Assembly: GCF_001642475.1 (NCBI RefSeq)
Contig: NW_019173935.1
Coordinates: 496,001-560,000 of the forward strand
Source of the DNA: Fonsecaea monophora
Lineage: Eukaryota; Ascomycota; Eurotiomycetes; Chaetothyriales; Herpotrichiellaceae
Reading direction: 5' to 3'
Length of the DNA: 64,000 bases
Shown here: positions 41,871-52,400 of the stretch, piece by piece
Layout: the number at the start of each line of letters is the position of its first letter
How positions within the stretch are numbered: position 1 is the stretch's first letter
The notes under the pieces: generated by a model
Told to the model about the DNA's origin: nothing
Seen by the model: the letters and a program-made list of their open reading frames with translations, nothing else
Databases searched by the model: none
Translations under genes and position numbers: made by a program

Positions 41871-43649
41871 ATGTCGGCGTCAAAGCCCAACTGGTGGAAA
41901 GCCAGCACCTGTTACCAAATCTGGCCGGCTTCATACAAGGACAGCAATGGTGATGGAATCGGTGATATCCCCGGGATCATCAGTACATTGCCATACCTGC
42001 AAGATCTCGGGGTGGAGACAATATGGCTCTCGCCCATGTACGACTCACCCCAAAAGGACATGGGTTACGACATCTCCAACTACGAGGACGTCTATCCCGC
42101 CTACGGGACACTGGCCGACATGGACCGGCTGATCAAGGAGTGCCACGACCGCGGGATGAAGTTGATCCTCGACCTGGTCATCAACCACACCAGTGACCAG
42201 CATGTCTGGTTCCAGGAGTCGCGCAAGAGCAGGACCAACAGGTACGCCGATTGGTATGTCTGGCGGGATCCGAAAATCGTCAACGGCAAGAGACAGCCCC
42301 CGAGCAACTGGCGGTCCATCTTCGGCGGCAGCGCATGGGAGTATTGTGAAGAGCGGGACCAGTATTACCTGCACCTGTTTGTCAAGGAGCAGCCGGATCT
42401 GAACTGGGAGAACGAGGAGACGCGCAAGGCCATCTACAAATCCGCCATCGAGTTCTGGCTCGACAGGGGCATCGACGGGTTCCGCGTGGACGCCTGCAAC
42501 CTGTACTCCAAGGACACGTCGTTCCCGGACGCAGTGACGAAACTGCACGGGGAGGAATTCCAGCCGGCCGAAGAATTTTACATCAATGGCCCTCGCATGC
42601 ACGAATGGTTCCGGGAACAACGTCAACAGGTCCTCAACAAGTACGGCGACATCTTGATCGTCGGCGAACTCCCCGGCACCGAGGCGGCAGAGGTGCTGAA
42701 ATACGTGTCGGCCGAGGCGCGTGAGCTGAGCTGTGTCTTTGATTTCGACGTGGTCAACCTGGGCACGCCAAATGGAGGAGGTGGCAAGAAGCACCACACT
42801 GTCCGGCACACGTTGCCCCAGTTCAAAGAGGCCATCCGCAAGGTGCAGCGGCTGACCGAGGGCACCGACGCTTGGACGACGGTTTTCCTAGAAAACCACG
42901 ACCAGGGTCGCAGCCTGACACGGTTCGCCACGGACAAGCCACAGTGGCGGGAGAAGGCGGCCAAGATGCTGGCGGTGCTGATGTGCACGCTGACGGGTAC
43001 GCTGTTCATCTACCAGGGCCAGGAGATCGGCATGTATAACCACCCGGAGCACTGGGGCGTCGAGGAACTGCGGGACATTGATTCGCTCAACGCCTACAAC
43101 GACGTCAAGACCCGGCACCACGACGACCCGCTCTGGCTGAAGAAGGCCATGAAGGGCCTGCAGCTGGTCGGCCGCGACAACGCCCGCCTGCCTGTGCAGT
43201 GGGACGCGACGGCCAACGCGGGCTTCACCACGGCCAAGAAACCCTGGATCCGCGTGCACGACGACTACGAGGCCGTCAACGTCGCCGCGCAGCGCCGCGA
43301 CCCCAGCTCGGTCCTCTCCTTCTGGAAGGCCATGATCAAGCTGCGCCGCCGCCACGCCGACCTCACCGTCTTCGGCCGCGACTTTCACGTCTGGGACCCC
43401 TACGACCAGGACGTCTTCACCTTCACAAAGACCCACCCGGACGGCGACCGCAAGTTGCTCGTCTTCCTGAACTTTTCCGACGATACCCAGCCTTTGCATT
43501 ATCCGCCCGGTTTGGGCCTGGATGGCGCCGCCGTCACCAAGGAGCTGTTGGTCAGCAATCTCGCACAGGGCGATGAGGTCGGCAAGTACCTGACTCCCTG
43601 GGAGGCGAGGGTGTATCTGGTCCGGGAGGGGGTGGTTAATGGCCATTAG
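41871..43649 (+). CDS. GH13 alpha-glucosidase (maltase / oligo-1,6-glucosidase type)
   Basis: Single exon, 592 residues, no signal peptide, so intracellular like yeast maltases and isomaltases. Conserved GH13 regions in order: DLVINHTSDQH (region I), GFRVDACNLYS with nucleophile D207, IVGELPGTE with acid/base E266, and FLENHDQGR with H343 and transition-state D344. The N-terminal WWKASTCYQIWPASYKDSNGDGIGD and GVETIWLSPMY blocks are typical of the oligo-1,6-glucosidase/maltase subfamily. The enzyme hydrolyses terminal alpha-glucosidic bonds of maltose, sucrose or isomaltose taken up by a permease; which of these cannot be settled by eye. The likely partner is the alpha-glucoside-type MFS transporter 3.6 kb upstream on the same strand. 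The 3' half is markedly GC-rich at third codon positions. Confidence 0.95.
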   Translation: MSASKPNWWKASTCYQIWPASYKDSNGDGIGDIPGIISTLPYLQDLGVETIWLSPMYDSPQKDMGYDISNYEDVYPAYGTLADMDRLIKECHDRGMKLILDLVINHTSDQHVWFQESRKSRTNRYADWYVWRDPKIVNGKRQPPSNWRSIFGGSAWEYCEERDQYYLHLFVKEQPDLNWENEETRKAIYKSAIEFWLDRGIDGFRVDACNLYSKDTSFPDAVTKLHGEEFQPAEEFYINGPRMHEWFREQRQQVLNKYGDILIVGELPGTEAAEVLKYVSAEARELSCVFDFDVVNLGTPNGGGGKKHHTVRHTLPQFKEAIRKVQRLTEGTDAWTTVFLENHDQGRSLTRFATDKPQWREKAAKMLAVLMCTLTGTLFIYQGQEIGMYNHPEHWGVEELRDIDSLNAYNDVKTRHHDDPLWLKKAMKGLQLVGRDNARLPVQWDATANAGFTTAKKPWIRVHDDYEAVNVAAQRRDPSSVLSFWKAMIKLRRRHADLTVFGRDFHVWDPYDQDVFTFTKTHPDGDRKLLVFLNFSDDTQPLHYPPGLGLDGAAVTKELLVSNLAQGDEVGKYLTPWEARVYLVREGVVNGH

Positions 43650-44365
43650 AGAGATCGTGACCCTGTCTGTTCTGTACATAGTGAGAGAGTACTAACACAA
43701 TCCGTCCTGGGTGTGCTAGAGCGATAAGGAAAACATATGCTGGCGTTGGAGATTCCACAGGTTGCTTGATTCGGTGCGTTGGCTGGGACAAAATATCGTT
43801 GGAGCGGTAGAGACATGGACTTCAGAAATCAATGATATTATCACTTTTGAATAGACGTCTATCATACCCAAACAAATGTTGTACATGGTTTCGCGCGAGA
43901 CAGTCTTGGCTGATGACGAGGTTCCTCCAGGCGAAGGGAAATCTCCAAATGCAACAAGAACTGCTCAATATATAGTACAATGCCACGCCAGCTGGAATAG
44001 CCCTTGCACATCCCGAATGGTAATAGAGTGACAGGGTTCGAGTTCGGCCGACAAGCTCGCCTGAATACTTGGTGAGCCGGATGCTGAACGGTAGAGCGGA
44101 GTTGGCTGCAGTCGGTGTTTCCTGATCTCGATAAGAATATTGCTATCTCCTCCGATTCTGGTGAGAACAGGATTGGACGCAAGAGAGCCTGATGTTCTGA
44201 CGAGTTGAAGTTGAGGCCACGGACCCTTGAGCTGAGTTGTAAAAGGCTGCTATCACAGCTAAACCTCGACACCGGAAATTTGATCGTGTTTCGTGAACTT
44301 GTTGACATGGTGGTGCACAGAGATCATCCACGTGCGTTCCGTGGCTGTTTGTGTCGATTTCAGTC
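43650..44365. other. convergent 3' intergenic region
   Basis: Between the 3' ends of the alpha-glucosidase and ZIM17. A 148-codon minus-strand frame (43862-44308) has no recognisable features and is probably chance. Confidence 0.45.
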
Positions 44366-44944
44366 TCAAACCTGTTGGCCCCCCTGCTTTTCCTCGATCG
44401 GTGTGTGCACAGACTCAGTCCCATCCTCCCAAAACTCAAGATCCTCCTCGCCCTCGTTGCCCACCAGTTCACCCGGTCGGATGCCTAATCTCCCTTTCTT
44501 CAACAGTTTGCTGAAATCTTCGCCTGCGGCCGCTTTCTTTCTCAATATGTCTTCAAGTGTCGAGCTCTTGTCCAAGAAAATTTTGAGGTGGTCGGCAATA
44601 ACGTGCCGCCCTTTGCACGAGGGGCACGTAACCAGAACCGTTCCGCGGTGGTAGCCATGTTTAGTGATGCGATGTGTGGATCTGTAGAGACAGGGCTTGC
44701 AGGTAAAGCTCAGTTCGTAGGAAGGCTCATCTCGCCCTTCGGCCGGCTGTTCTTTGGCTCCGGGCACAGCTAATGACGAGTTGTGTCGATTGATCGGTGA
44801 AAAATGGCGACGAGATGGAGTTGACTGTCGCCATGCTAGTGGACTTCTCGACGCGAGCGATGGAAGCCGCGCGGAATTTCTGATCGACTGGAACGCGAAG
44901 AGGCTGCCTGCCGCCCTCGGCACAGCATGAGATATCGATCGCAT
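44366..44944 (-). CDS. ZIM17: Zim17/Tim15 (Hep1), mitochondrial Hsp70 escort protein
   Basis: Single exon, 192 residues. The N-terminus is rich in Arg, Ser and Ala without acids (MRSISHAVPRAAGSLFAFQS), as expected of a mitochondrial presequence. A DNL-type zinc ribbon lies at about 78-125: FTCKPC and CPSC supply the four zinc cysteines, with KHGYHRGTVLVTC and KGRHVIADHLKIF between and after; this copy has HVIADHL where the family is named for a DNL motif. The protein prevents aggregation of matrix Hsp70 (Ssc1) and so supports protein import and folding. The C-terminal acidic extension (GEEDLEFWEDG) is common in filamentous fungi. Head-to-head with CUL3. Confidence 0.9.
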   Translation of the reverse strand: MRSISHAVPRAAGSLFAFQSIRNSARLPSLASRSPLAWRQSTPSRRHFSPINRHNSSLAVPGAKEQPAEGRDEPSYELSFTCKPCLYRSTHRITKHGYHRGTVLVTCPSCKGRHVIADHLKIFLDKSSTLEDILRKKAAAGEDFSKLLKKGRLGIRPGELVGNEGEEDLEFWEDGTESVHTPIEEKQGGQQV

Positions 44945-45420
44945 GCTGCCTCAAACCTGAGAAATGTGAATGGAGAAGAAGATGGCACTTTTGAGTACCT
45001 CGTAGTGAAGGCAATTCTCCGATGACGAAGGTTTTCTCCGGGAAAAGGTCACCCAAAGGTCTTTTGATTTTCCGATCCGTCTCCGGCCATTTTAGGGCGG
45101 CGTGCCACCTCGTAACGCCTTGCTCCAGCACAGTGGCGTCCAGGCGGCTGAAGGAACACAGCGACTACAATTACCAGCGAAAGGTCCCTTCCCCCCCCCT
45201 CATTCTCTTGGTCCATGCATCGGCCTGGCAAGGTATTTGAGAGCAAGACTAGACCGTCATCTTCAGAGCCTGTCAACTTCCTTGACCGTCGCGAGACTTC
45301 ACTTCTCCAAAAACCCTCTCCACCACCTGCTCCTGCTCCTCAACTCAACATCAGCTCAGCCTTCTGGAAAAAACGCAACCTCAAGGGCTGCCTTAGTGCA
45401 GGCAATGTGTCCTGCCCATC
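44945..45420. other. bidirectional promoter region (ZIM17 / CUL3)
   Basis: Between two divergent housekeeping genes; must hold both promoters. A C-run lies at 45191-45198. Confidence 0.4.
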
Positions 45421-48143
45421 ATGTTGGCTAAGAAAGGTGGCTCAAAGATCAAAGCCCCGAGAAGAGTACGTGCCTTGCCTCTGAGACTGTCTCGCAGACT
45501 GCGGTTTCGGTGAAGTTTGCAACCGCCTTTGTTCGTTCCCTGAGCCTACGACATATCACTTCAACCTGCCTCGATTTCCCGCAGCATATCGACTGTCGCG
45601 ATCCTGCACAATGCCAGTCTATCTTCTTCCCTGTCACGTGCTAATATGTCTTCTTGTTAGGGTCTGGCAAAAGACGATGTCGACTTCGACTCAACATGGA
45701 ACACTTTATCTACCGCTTTCCACGAGATTTTTGCCAAAAATGCCTCTAAACTCTCGTTTGAAGAACTCTTCCGCAATGCATACAAGCTAGTCTTGAAGAA
45801 AAAGCAGGATATGCTGTACGACAGGGTTGCGGAGTTGATATCGTTATGGCTGTGGAACAATGTGCGAACGAAGATACACAGTCTGGTAACACCTGCACTC
45901 TTAGCAGATCGCATGGACAGACACGCCGCCATATCGGAAGAGAGCAGAGTCGCTGGTGAGAGGTATATTAGAGCTCTCAAGGATGCCTTTGCCGACCATC
46001 AACTCTGCATGGGGATGATCACCGACGTTCTGATGTACATGGTAAGTGTCTCGAATATTTCTCTGATGCGCTGATACGATGCTTATAACCGACACAGGAC
46101 CGCATGTATGCCCAAGATAAGAAGAGACCACCAATTTTTTCCGCCTCGATGACGCTGTTTCGGATGAGGGTTCTAGAGAGTACTTTGGAAACTGAACCGC
46201 CACTCACTGTCCTCGGTCTATTGAACACTGTTCTACTTGATATGATCAAGTCTGAACGCAAAGGTGAAATCATTGATCGACCGTTGGTTCGTGCTTGTTG
46301 CTACATGTTGGAGGGCGTCTACGACTCGTACAGGGATGAAGAATCCAGCAAACTATACCTCACGTCATTCGAGCCTCTGTTCCTGCAAGCGAGTCGAGAG
46401 TTCTATACGGCCGAAGGCCAAACTTTGTTGGTCGAGGCCGACGCAAGTTCGTTTTGCACCCACGCAAGGAAACGTTTGGCCGAAGAACAAGAGCGTTGCC
46501 AGCAGACCATCTCCCAACTTACAGAACATAAAATCAAAGCTGTCGTGGAAACGGAGCTCATTTCTGCTCATATTCGCGAAGTCATCAACATGGAAGGCAC
46601 TGGGGTGCAGAGCATGCTGGACAATGACAAAATTCAAGATCTTGCCAATGTGTACGAACTCGTTAGCAGAGTGGACCCGCGGAAGACTGCGCTGAAGGAT
46701 GTGGTCAAGAAGCGAGTGATAGAGCTCGGCACGGACATCAACAAGGTTGCAAATGTCATTGGTGAAGCCGCACCCGCAGCGAAGGCCACGCAGAAAGCCG
46801 GTTCTGACAGCAAAGGCATACAACAGGAGAAGGTGCTGAATCAACAGACCCATGCCGCCATCATGTGGGTAGATCAGGTCCTCATGCTGCAGGCAAAGTT
46901 TGACAAAATCTGGAAAGAAGCATTCCAGAAAGATACAATCCTAGAGAAAGCTCTACAGAACTCATTCCAGGATTTCATCAATATCAACGACCGAAGCGCA
47001 GAACATCTATCTCTTTTCCTCGATGAGTATCTGAAACGGGGTGGAAAGGACAAGAGTGACAAGGAGGTGGACATAGTTCTCGAAGACGGCATTTTGCTTT
47101 TGCAATACCTTGCAAACAAGGACACGTTCGAGACATACTATAAGAGGCACATGGCGAAGCGTCTCCTGATGAAGAAATCAGTCAGTCGAGAAATGGAACG
47201 CGAGATGCTCTCAAAGATGAAGATGAAAATTGGGAACCAGTTCACCCAGAAGCTGGAAGGTCTCATTAGAGATACGGAGACGTCAGATGATCTCAACATC
47301 AAATACAAGAAATACGTTGACAAGCTCGGCGACCGCGATCCCAAACGTGTGGAGCTGGAATGCAGAGTCTTGACCACGACTATTTGGCCCTTCGAAACGC
47401 TCAGCAAGCCCGATGAAAACGCTGCCAAGACCGAATGCAAGTTTCCAGCTCCGGTTGAACAGGTGCGGCAGAGATTTGAGAGATTCTACCTGGATAGGCA
47501 TACTGGGAGAAAGTTGACCTGGATGCCCAGTCTCGGCGATGCCGACATGAGAGCTACATTCACGAACGGTGGGAAAACGCGGCGATACGAACTCAATGTC
47601 TCGACCTATGCAATGATTATTCTCATGCTCTTCAACGATCTTGCACCAGGGGAATGTTATACCTTTGAGCAAATCATGGCTGAAACCAATATTCCCAAGC
47701 CTGAGCTCGTGCGGAACCTCCAGTCACTATCGTTGGTAACTAAATGGAAGGTTCTTCGCAAAGAGCCTATGACGAAAGACATCAAGCCATCAGACAAATT
47801 TTACTTCAATGAAGATTTCACCAGCCAGTTTCTCAAGATCAAAGTGAGCGTGGTCGCGGGAGGCGGGGCTAACCGGGTCGAGAGCTCGGAAGAACGTCGT
47901 GCGACTCAGAAGCGGACAGAAGAGGAGCGCGGGATTGTCATCGACGCTGCGATTGTTCGGATCATGAAGTCGCGCAAGACTGTGACGCATGCACAGCTGA
48001 TGACGGAGACTCTGGCACAGGTCTCGTCGCGTTTCCAGCCCGATGTCAATATGATTAAGAAGAAGATTGAATCGCTGATAGAGAAGGAGTACATGGAGAG
48101 GGGGCCTGACCCGGCAAAGCCTTCCTACATCTACCTGGCTTGA
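45421..48143 (+). CDS. CUL3: cullin-3, scaffold of BTB-type ubiquitin ligases
   Basis: Three exons (45421-45465, 45661-46041, 46098-48143) give 823 residues. The first exon encodes only 15 residues with the cullin-3 signature SKIKAPRR. The N-terminal cullin repeats include FHEIFAKNASKLSFEELFRNAYKLVLKK, the region that contacts BTB adaptors in CUL3. The C-terminal half has the cullin homology domain (YKRHMAKRLLM and the GDADMRATF stretch), then the winged-helix Nedd8 domain with IVRIMKSRK, whose lysine (about K766) is the conserved neddylation site, and the canonical YIYLA end. CUL3 binds Rbx1 through its C-terminus and BTB proteins through its N-terminus. The next gene downstream encodes a BTB-domain protein. 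Confidence 0.95.
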
Positions 48144-48776
48144 GAGGCACGAATTTCCGAAGCGTTCACGTTCAGCATGTCGGCTTTTGAAGATGGCGCT
48201 TACAAGGGCAGGATCATGTTGGAGGAAGTATGACTTTTATGATGGCATGATAGCAAACGACTTACGCAGGGAGCATCCAAAGATGGAATGGGACAAACAC
48301 CGGCATGGCGTATGGTCGACCAGGTATCGTCCGTCTCTTCGACCTCGAGTGGGGAGCGGACAGGAGCTTTTCTGGCGGAGTTTTGGAAGAGCTCGACATG
48401 TTGTCGCCCCTGCGCATCGTACAGCGAACTCACCGCAAACATTACAATACAGTGCCATGAACCACATGAAATTCCTCCCAGGACCAGTGAGTGGATTCTG
48501 ATGGAGATAGACCCATTTTCCGTGTTGTTAATCTTGATTGTTCTAGCGTGACTGACGTGGCGTTATTCCCCAGGTCACTTGCGAAGAGAGAATGTCTAGA
48601 ACAAAGAACAAAGAACACCTACTTGGTCTCACAGGCACTTCACCTCTTCCTCCACACCGCCTTTTATCTTTCACTTCCAAGCTTCCAACCTTCTCAGTCA
48701 GATCCCATCGATACGCCCATCTCTCTCTCTCTCTTCTTCGGCTCGACTCGGCTTGTCAACCTCGTTGCTACAGACG
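48144..48776. other. intergenic spacer between CUL3 and the BTB gene
   Basis: Same-strand spacer. Ends in a CT-rich tract with a (CT)n run at 48719-48733, typical of fungal promoters/5' leaders. No coding character. Confidence 0.5.
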
Positions 48777-49986
48777 ATGTCAACGGCGTCTCCAGACTTC
48801 AACTCTTCCTACCCTTCTCGCTGGTCTTGGTATCTTCCAGGGAGCCAGAAACCCAGTTACGACTCCCTTGGCGATGTTCTTTTGATCCTGAACCGACGAA
48901 TCACTCCATCTGCACTCGGCCATGACGCGGGAACAGAACCCAACAAGAAGGATGAACATGAAGGCATGCGGCCTGAAGGCCTTGATCGGCCATCCAGTGA
49001 AGGATCACTCATAGAGTCACCGGTGCCCTGCGGGACTCAAGAGATCGAAGCCAAAGTGTCGTCCAAACATCTCTCGATGGCTTCACGGGTTTTTCGCGCC
49101 ATGTTCGATGGTAAATTTCAGGAAAGCGTCGTGCCAGGATGCAATCAATTGTCCAGAGTACCACTGCCCGAAGACGATGCTGATGCTATGATGGTCTTGC
49201 TGGGAATCATACATGGACTGAACAGGAGCGTCCCTCGTACAATCGACTATGCGTTGTTCTTTGCGATTGTGGTTCTGATTGACAAGTACGAGCTTCAAGA
49301 GGTTACAGGAGTGTACACAGATCTCTGGTTCCCAAGTCTATGGCCGCATCGTGACACTTCGACTCCACATATTGCCGACTGGATCTACATCTGCTGGGTT
49401 CTCAAGAGACCGCCGGAATACAATGAGCTTACGAGAAAAGCCATCTTCGCGTGTCATTCTCGCTTTGACGACAACGGACTCCCATTGCCACCGGCAATTT
49501 CGAGTAAGGATAACCTCCGTCGATGTCGTTTCCAAAAAAAACTAACCGTGCGTGCATAAAGGCGAGATCGAATCCTGTAGACTTTCGGCCATAGAAGACC
49601 TGCTCACCTACCTGAACAAGACCCTTGAAACATATCAGGGCGAAATACAGCAATGCTCACAAAACACAAATTGTGACGCCCTCGTCCTCGGTGACCTTGT
49701 CAGGAAACTGAAGGCCAAGGGTCTTTATCCTGTTCCCCAAGCTGCGGCTCTGGACGTGTCTCTCTGGGAGCTTTTTTCTCAATTGCTGGAATTGGCAGTC
49801 TCCACGTTGTGTGAGATACAATCGCCGCCACATACACAGTCATCCTTTGGCATCGCCCCCGCTCCGCCAGTTTGCGGTATCGAGAAAAGTCTTAAAGAGA
49901 AAATATTCCGGCTCCGGGGCGGAGTGGCAGGTCTGACATTGCCTATCTACACTCCATCCAATCTTTGGACAGGGAACAAAAAATAG
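48777..49986 (+). CDS. BTB/POZ-domain protein
   Basis: Two exons, 48777-49503 and 49562-49986, joined in phase 1 across a 58-nt intron with an ACTAAC branch site, give 383 residues. The BTB-type core is at about 80-190, with VSSKHLSMASRVFRAMFDGKF, the fungal BTB signature, then VPLPEDDADAMMVLLGIIHG and a helix-rich stretch IDYALFFAIVVLIDKYELQEV. The C-terminal part has no recognised domain. BTB proteins of this type may act as CUL3 substrate adaptors, but most fungal copies are uncharacterised. Start chosen at the first ATG after the CT tract; the frame upstream lacks an ATG. Confidence 0.75.
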
Positions 49987-51124
49987 CGCTGGACCATTTA
50001 AGGGCCCTCCGGACAAGTACGGTCCATTAGAATTCGGAGTGTGGGTGGCTGGAGTAAGAGGAATGCAGTCTGGGAACGGCACGCGGGATGACTTCGTGCT
50101 CCTCTCTGGGCCTTCGTATGGAAAACCTCGACACTTCTTCGACTCCGCTGTCTTGTGTGGGATGGATGGTATTGTCTCACTTCCTCCATCCGAAAGACCG
50201 CCCACAACTCAAGTGATTTTCTTTCGGTGGCGTCATCGCTCGAAAAGTTACCCAGCTTCCCCAACGAAGTCGGAATACCATCTCAAAGGGTCTAACTATC
50301 AGGTGCCCTACGAGCGAGCATACCCGGTAAACTTTGAGGGGAGAACCAAGACGCCGTCTACGATCCGGGCGCTTCAGAAGAGACACGGCAGGAGCGAAAA
50401 GGGAGGGAAAGGTCACGTTCCGGAATATCACACCTGACAAGACAAGAAGGAATGCTGGGCCTGGTTGCACGGTCACTATGTCTTCGCACGGCAGACACCG
50501 CTTTGAGTCTGTACGTATGTATGTCTGTATGTACGGAAAAATGGAAAGTGAATCATAATACGAGCTTTCCCTGGCCGCTTGTAACTCTCTAGATGCTGGA
50601 TGCGAAAGATGTCTATCGAACTCCAACAAGCCGTGAGTCTCGGGTGATGAAAGTGATAAACTACCCTCTGCATCGTATCCACTCGTCTCGTCTTCGCTAG
50701 ACCCAAACTTCCTCTGCAATATCAGTCGGCCATTAATTTCATTACATTGGTCCAGGTCCGTCGGTCACTCAGTCAATGGCGCCACTCCATCGCCCGGTCA
50801 TATTGGAGTAGAATCTGTCGATTCGCAAGGCGCAGGAGCGTTGATAGAATTTGGTGTCGTTGCTCGCAGCTAAAAGGGCTCAGCGATGTGAATAGACTGT
50901 ACGGAAAGAGGCAGCACTATCCATCCCTATTCATACCTCTCCATCGTCGACTCAACTCGCGGCACTGAACACAAGACGCGAAGTTGGAACATCCAGGACC
51001 GTCATTGCAGCCCGCGATCCAAGCGAGACCCCGAAAAATGGTCTCCCCCACGAACCCCCAGCGCGTAGGAAGGCCGCATTGGACACATATCGAGTGCGTG
51101 ATGTTTTCTGTAACATCACAAACA
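49987..51124. other. intergenic region, no confident gene
   Basis: Downstream of the BTB gene and of the 3' end of the broken ubiquitin-like gene. A 180-codon minus-strand frame (50177-50719) lacks an ATG at its start and shows no domain; its upstream end does sit after an acceptor-like ATTGCAG, so a remnant exon is possible. Confidence 0.4.
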
Positions 51125-52400
51125 CTAATTGTCCCGTACCCACCCCAGCCATGCATGACATTGACAGGCTGGATTGTCAGTTCCTCCAACATCTTTGAAC
51201 CGTTTGTGCACAAGCTTGACCCTCCGGAAATCGGATACTTGATCGGGACGCCGTGTAGGCCTCGGCCTCGGCCTCGCACTCGATTGGCTGCCGTCGGATG
51301 GCGGAGAGTTGCCCATAACCGTGTTATCACTCAAACTCCCTTCTTCGGTGACACGGCAGAATCGGATCCCACAACTAACACTAGGTTGGTCTTCAGTTTG
51401 GAAGTCCCTTTAGCTTCCTGTATGATTGCTTACCATTGGGTTTCATCTCCCGGAGCCGCATCCGAGCGTGCGTGGCACGAGGGGCAAGTAGCCGTGCGCT
51501 CTTCTTCTGCATCGAAGACAAAGCTCATGTTGTATTCACCTCCAGGCACGAACCATTCGTGGAAGGGTGAACTCATATCAACGTCCATTAGCTCTCCTCT
51601 ACGGCGAATCGCAAACTCGCCCCTCTTGACTTTGACGAGGCCAACATCGGGGAACTGGCACTCCAAGGAATTCTTGAGTGCTGGAGAAGTGGTGATATTC
51701 TCGATGTGGAAGTGTGAAATCTTGTTCTGGGCATCGATGAAGATGATGGGAGGAAGTCTGTGTATCTGGCAAGGTGGCTGTCGATGTTGCACGTGGCATG
51801 CGCGTGCTGCATTCGCAATCTCCATCTGCGTGTTCCAGATAGCGCGTTGGTGATACTCGCAAGGTGTGTAGTCTTGCTCTGAGTACCTTCGAGCAAATTC
51901 CTGCTCACTCTCCTGCTGCGGAAGGTTGCTTAACCTGGGTTAGAATAGCGCAAGTATGTAAAACCTGGAACAGACCTAAACACTCACAACATCGCCTGCA
52001 AGAGAAGTTGCAGCACCTTTATATCGTCGTCCAGCCTTTGACTGAAGTCTTGGATGTCTTGAGCCTCGGCCTGCCACTGCACATTCTTCAGTATGCCTCT
52101 CAGCCCTCCTCTTGGATCGTTTTGCTTCAGATAGTTGTAAAACTTCTAGATGCCTTTATTGAATGCCCCCAAGCTCTTCTTGCAGTGGCCAAGGGCCTTT
52201 TTGAGACCTTTGCGATCTTCCCGAGGGAGGCCCCGACTTCGATCCGCAATGAGGTTCAATGTTGACTGCAGGATGTCAAGGCGTCTGATCAGGTGCTGGT
52301 ATTCCGCACGAGAACCCCCAGCCTCACGAAGGGCTTTTGCAAGCGTTTTGGTCCATTTAATGGCCGTGTCAATGTCGCCGAGACCGAAACTGAGCGACAT
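51125..52400 (-). pseudogene. helical-N-terminal / ubiquitin-like-domain fungal protein, broken by in-frame TAG
   Basis: Three exons on the minus strand (52400-51988, 51934-51434, 51374-51125) join in frame with good splice signals (GTGAGT with CTAAC, GTAAGC). They cover 388 codons, but codon 85 (52148-52146) is TAG. The sequence on both sides of it keeps the character of one helical N-terminal domain like that of fungal STAND-associated proteins (DIDTAIKWTKTL, ILQSTLNLIADR before; FYNYLKQNDPRGGLRGILKNVQW and LDDDIKVLQLLLQAML after). Next comes a ubiquitin-like domain (PPIIFIDAQNKISHFHIENI, FHEWFVPGGEYNMSFVF), a TCPSC zinc-knuckle-like element and DFRRVKLVHKRF near the C-terminus. No intron I can place removes the stop in frame. 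It may be a recent pseudogene, a readthrough gene or a base-call error. Confidence 0.7.

Noticed and set aside
42045..42809. 254-codon minus-strand frame, and 42888-43679 minus (263 codons)
   Set aside because: Antisense shadows of the alpha-glucosidase, kept open by its strong GC bias at third positions.
43862..44308. 148-codon minus-strand open frame downstream of ZIM17
   Set aside because: No domain, no start context, located in a convergent 3' region; could only be UTR.
50177..50719. 180-codon minus-strand frame as a gene
   Set aside because: Lacks an ATG and any domain; noted only as a possible remnant exon.
52201..52262. Possible intron ending at the TAG of the broken ubiquitin-like gene
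   Set aside because: The only donor (GTCTCA) is poor, the splice would shift the frame, and it would delete a conserved helix.
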